Assembly (NCBI GenBank): GCA_018907035.1
Contig: JACCIC010000037.1
Span: 1,667,501-1,731,500, forward strand
Origin: Sycobia sp. Sy_11
Lineage: Eukaryota; Arthropoda; Insecta; Hymenoptera; Epichrysomallidae
Length of the DNA: 64,000 nucleotides
Direction of reading: 5' to 3'
A program made the translations under genes and the position numbers. Each line of letters starts with the position of its first letter. Position 1 is the first letter of the stretch. Shown here piece by piece: positions 61,746-64,000 of this stretch. Under the pieces are notes generated by a model. That model was not told the origin of the DNA and did not search any database. It saw only the letters and a list, made by a program, of their open reading frames with translations.

Positions 61746-63869
61746 CTGTGTATTATCCGCCAATGACGGGGTAATTGGAGAGAGAACACACCAACAATCA
61801 ACCACAACCACGAACGAGCGCACCACAGCGGCAAACATGGGGGACAGACAGGCAGTCATACGTGTATTATGGGCTCGATGTCATCACGTGGCACGATCAG
61901 AAAAAAGAGGGGGTGATGATGTTGAGGGGGTTGGAGTGCATTGTCGGGAAAGAGGAAAGGTCGTTGGGTGGGTTGTGGGAGGCGGTAAGTAGTAACGCGA
62001 CGGTATACGTGTCTATATGTATAAATGTGGATGGTGTGACGCGTTGTCGGCAAATGGTAATGAGTTCCTCGTACGAGCTAAGAGGTGTCGAAAGCAGAAG
62101 AGAAGCTTTCCGGACATTTACCGGCGCTTCCGTGCGACCGGTTATCGCTCTATCGGTACCCTCGGATTTATATATTTTAATCCCTTCCGAACGCGTGCCA
62201 TTCCTGAAAACCGTATGAAAACGGTCGCGACATTCACCGGAATAAATTGGATCTTTTTACGAGACGCCAGAAGATATCGCCTGGACTTTATAAATATATA
62301 TTTCAAGTTAGCGAGCCGATAACTTACGTTGCGGGTACAATTATTTAAAAGCGTTTATTGTAATTATTTTGTTTTTCAATGACACGCGAGTACAGTGAAT
62401 TATACACGGGAACCTTTTCGCCGATTTCCAAGATTTCTTTCTTTTCCCTCTCTCGTGCGTTCTCGGCTCGTACGAGTAATATGCCAAGGGCACCGTCACG
62501 CGCAAAGATTTTTACTAAAGATTATTGTAACGATAACAAGAAAGCGGGACAATTTGTTACGAGAAAAACTTTGGAATTTCTCTCACGGTAAATACGACGC
62601 GACGCGACGTGCCTTTAATTAAGCCTACGGTTGCGCCGCGTCCTCCGGAATCGACCGATCATTCGCGAGGAGAAAGGTGGTGAGAGAGGTAGAGAGAGAA
62701 AGGAGAAACCTGTTGTCGTTCATCGTTGTAAGGAAATGTGTACGGGGCAAAGAAGGAGAGGAGGATCGAGATGGAGAGTCGCGTGATGTTTTTTTTTACG
62801 CGACGGGATATATAAGTCGCGGATCTTTGCGTGGGAGGGCCTCTTGGCAGTGTTCATTAGCATTTTCGAGTGCCTTTGTGAATGATCGTCGCATAATAAT
62901 AGTAAAACGATTTTGAAGCAGATCTTCGATGGGATAGAGAAACAAGCAGCTGCGTAAAACTTGTATAATTATACGAACGACTATACTTTTTTTTATTCTT
63001 TTAACGCTTGTTCTTTATTTATTATTCGAAAGAGCCCATCAAAAACCTGCTTTGTGCTTCTGTAGATACTAAAGAATCTGCGATTATAAATAAGCCATTA
63101 CGCAATAGATTCGAGAATAGAATGACACTGAAAAAGAACATGCGAATTACGGACATATTATTTACTTTTTTAATGCATTCCTTTCATACAACGAGCGTTC
63201 TTTTTTTTAATTAATTACAAAAATCAAAATTAACACACTCTCCCGTAATACATGAGAATGCAAATCATTCAATTTTAGTTCTATTAATGTCTATAATAAA
63301 AACTTTAGGCTTTCATGTTCAAATGAATTTAATTATTTTTATTCATGTTACATGTTAATGTTTTTTTAGTTTTATGAAGCAAAAGTCCGTTAAAATCATA
63401 TCATGTGAACTTTGGCTGATCTGTATTCTCAGAATTAAAGAACTACATAGAACGTTCGTTGCAGCAAAAACTACGTGAAAATATTTGCTATTGAAAAAAT
63501 TCATTTACTAAACGCTCATGACTCAAATAAATATAATAGTAATAATAATTATAGTAATAATAAAAACAAAAATAACAAAAATTTTAAAAATGATAATGAT
63601 AATAAAAACAGTAATAGAAATGAAAATGGTAATAATTAGATAAAAAAGAATAAAAATAAAATTAAGAATAATTTAAATGAAGTGAATGCCGTGTTAGAGT
63701 GACAAGGTGAAGAGAGATATAGAGAGATAGAGAGTGAGTGAGTATTTTCTTTTTCGAAAGCGATGATGCGCAGAAAGTTTAATATTTATATATAATATTA
63801 ATAATTATAGACGCTCGCTCATGTGTATATAGAATGGGCGTGTGCGTCCAATTTGTGCATCTTACGTAC
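61746..63869 (-). other. mbl: mbl intron
   Basis: About 2.1 kb. A + strand open frame (61775-62218) starts at TTG and is probably an artefact of G/T-rich sequence. Region 62.0-62.9 kb is CpG-richer than average, with a TATA-like ATATATAAG near 62.81 kb on the + strand. The 63.5-63.7 kb part is AAT-rich. No exon recognised. Confidence 0.5.
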
Positions 63870-64000
63870 CACTGTGGGCACCTGGCCAGGCACGAGGGGC
63901 TGGCCAGGGCTAAGACCCATTTGTTGTATAAGGGCGTTCTTCAGCGCGAGATGATTCCGGCCGTTTATCAGTAGCTGGTCCTTCAGGTGCTGTGGCGGGT
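63870..64000 (-). CDS. mbl: Muscleblind, exon after zinc finger 2 (runs off the window)
   Basis: The window ends inside this exon. Its 131 bases give two bases of a split codon (probably His) and 43 codons: PPQHLKDQLLINGRNHLALK, NALIQQMGLSPGQPLVPGQV, PTV, followed by a GTACGTAAG donor. HPPPHLKxQLxINGRNNL is the conserved sequence right after finger 2 in all muscleblind/MBNL proteins. The first finger pair (with CREFQRG) and the start codon lie to the right of the window. Muscleblind is a nuclear RNA-binding protein controlling developmental alternative splicing in muscle and nerve. Confidence 0.96.

Noticed and set aside
61775..62218. 147-codon + strand frame overlapping the mbl cassette-exon acceptor
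   Set aside because: TTG start, antisense to mbl, G/T-rich composition and no family resemblance.
1..64000. Search for tRNA genes, CRISPR arrays, transposases, reverse transcriptases and well-known microRNAs
   Set aside because: No tRNA B-box with a foldable cloverleaf, no spaced direct repeats, no mobile-element protein motifs and no mature microRNA sequence that I remember was seen by eye. Degenerate copies could be missed.

Overview
The window is nuclear DNA of an insect. I infer a non-dipteran, most likely hymenopteran, species from the muscleblind sequence, which carries two zinc-finger pairs, from the AT-rich background, and from the dozens of (TA)n, (GA)n and (CA)n microsatellites. 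Coding DNA is a small fraction of the window and is split into short exons. All exon boundaries below come from reading GT/AG signals, reading phase and protein family resemblance by eye; nothing was aligned by program.

Region 1 (775-3147, + strand): the last five exons of a KIAA0513-like gene, in continuous phase and ending at a TGA. Its 5' exons lie to the left of the window. A gene-poor, microsatellite-rich stretch follows to about 18.4 kb.

Region 2 (18381-19438, - strand): the last two exons of a small CCCH zinc-finger gene carrying two C-x7-C-x4-C-x3-H fingers of ZC3H10/muscleblind type. It converges on the KIAA0513-like gene. Its 5' exons were not securely found; several GC-richer islands between 20.9 and 23.3 kb are candidates for its promoter and first exons.

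Region 3 (about 23-37.5 kb): mostly AT-rich intergenic DNA or long 3' UTR. It contains orphan signals: an 80-codon open exon flanked by good splice sites (29934-30175, -), a signal-peptide-like exon (28634-28726, -), and a TATA plus initiator promoter (31775-31802, +) with a 37-codon ORF downstream.

Region 4 (37598-64000, - strand): the 3' half of muscleblind (mbl), an RNA-binding regulator of alternative splicing. From 5' to 3' the exons are 63870-64000, an optional Gln-rich 81-nt exon at 61665-61745, 59433-59618, 47754-47972 (zinc fingers 3 and 4), 41882-42010, a 42-nt microexon at 39386-39427, and the terminal exon 37598-38872. Every junction is phase 0, so exons can be skipped without a frameshift. 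Exon 59433-59618 can also be read through its 5' splice site to a stop at 59001, giving a second C-terminus that lacks fingers 3 and 4. This modular architecture is the main biology of the window.

I saw no tRNA, rRNA, CRISPR array, transposase, reverse transcriptase or viral gene.
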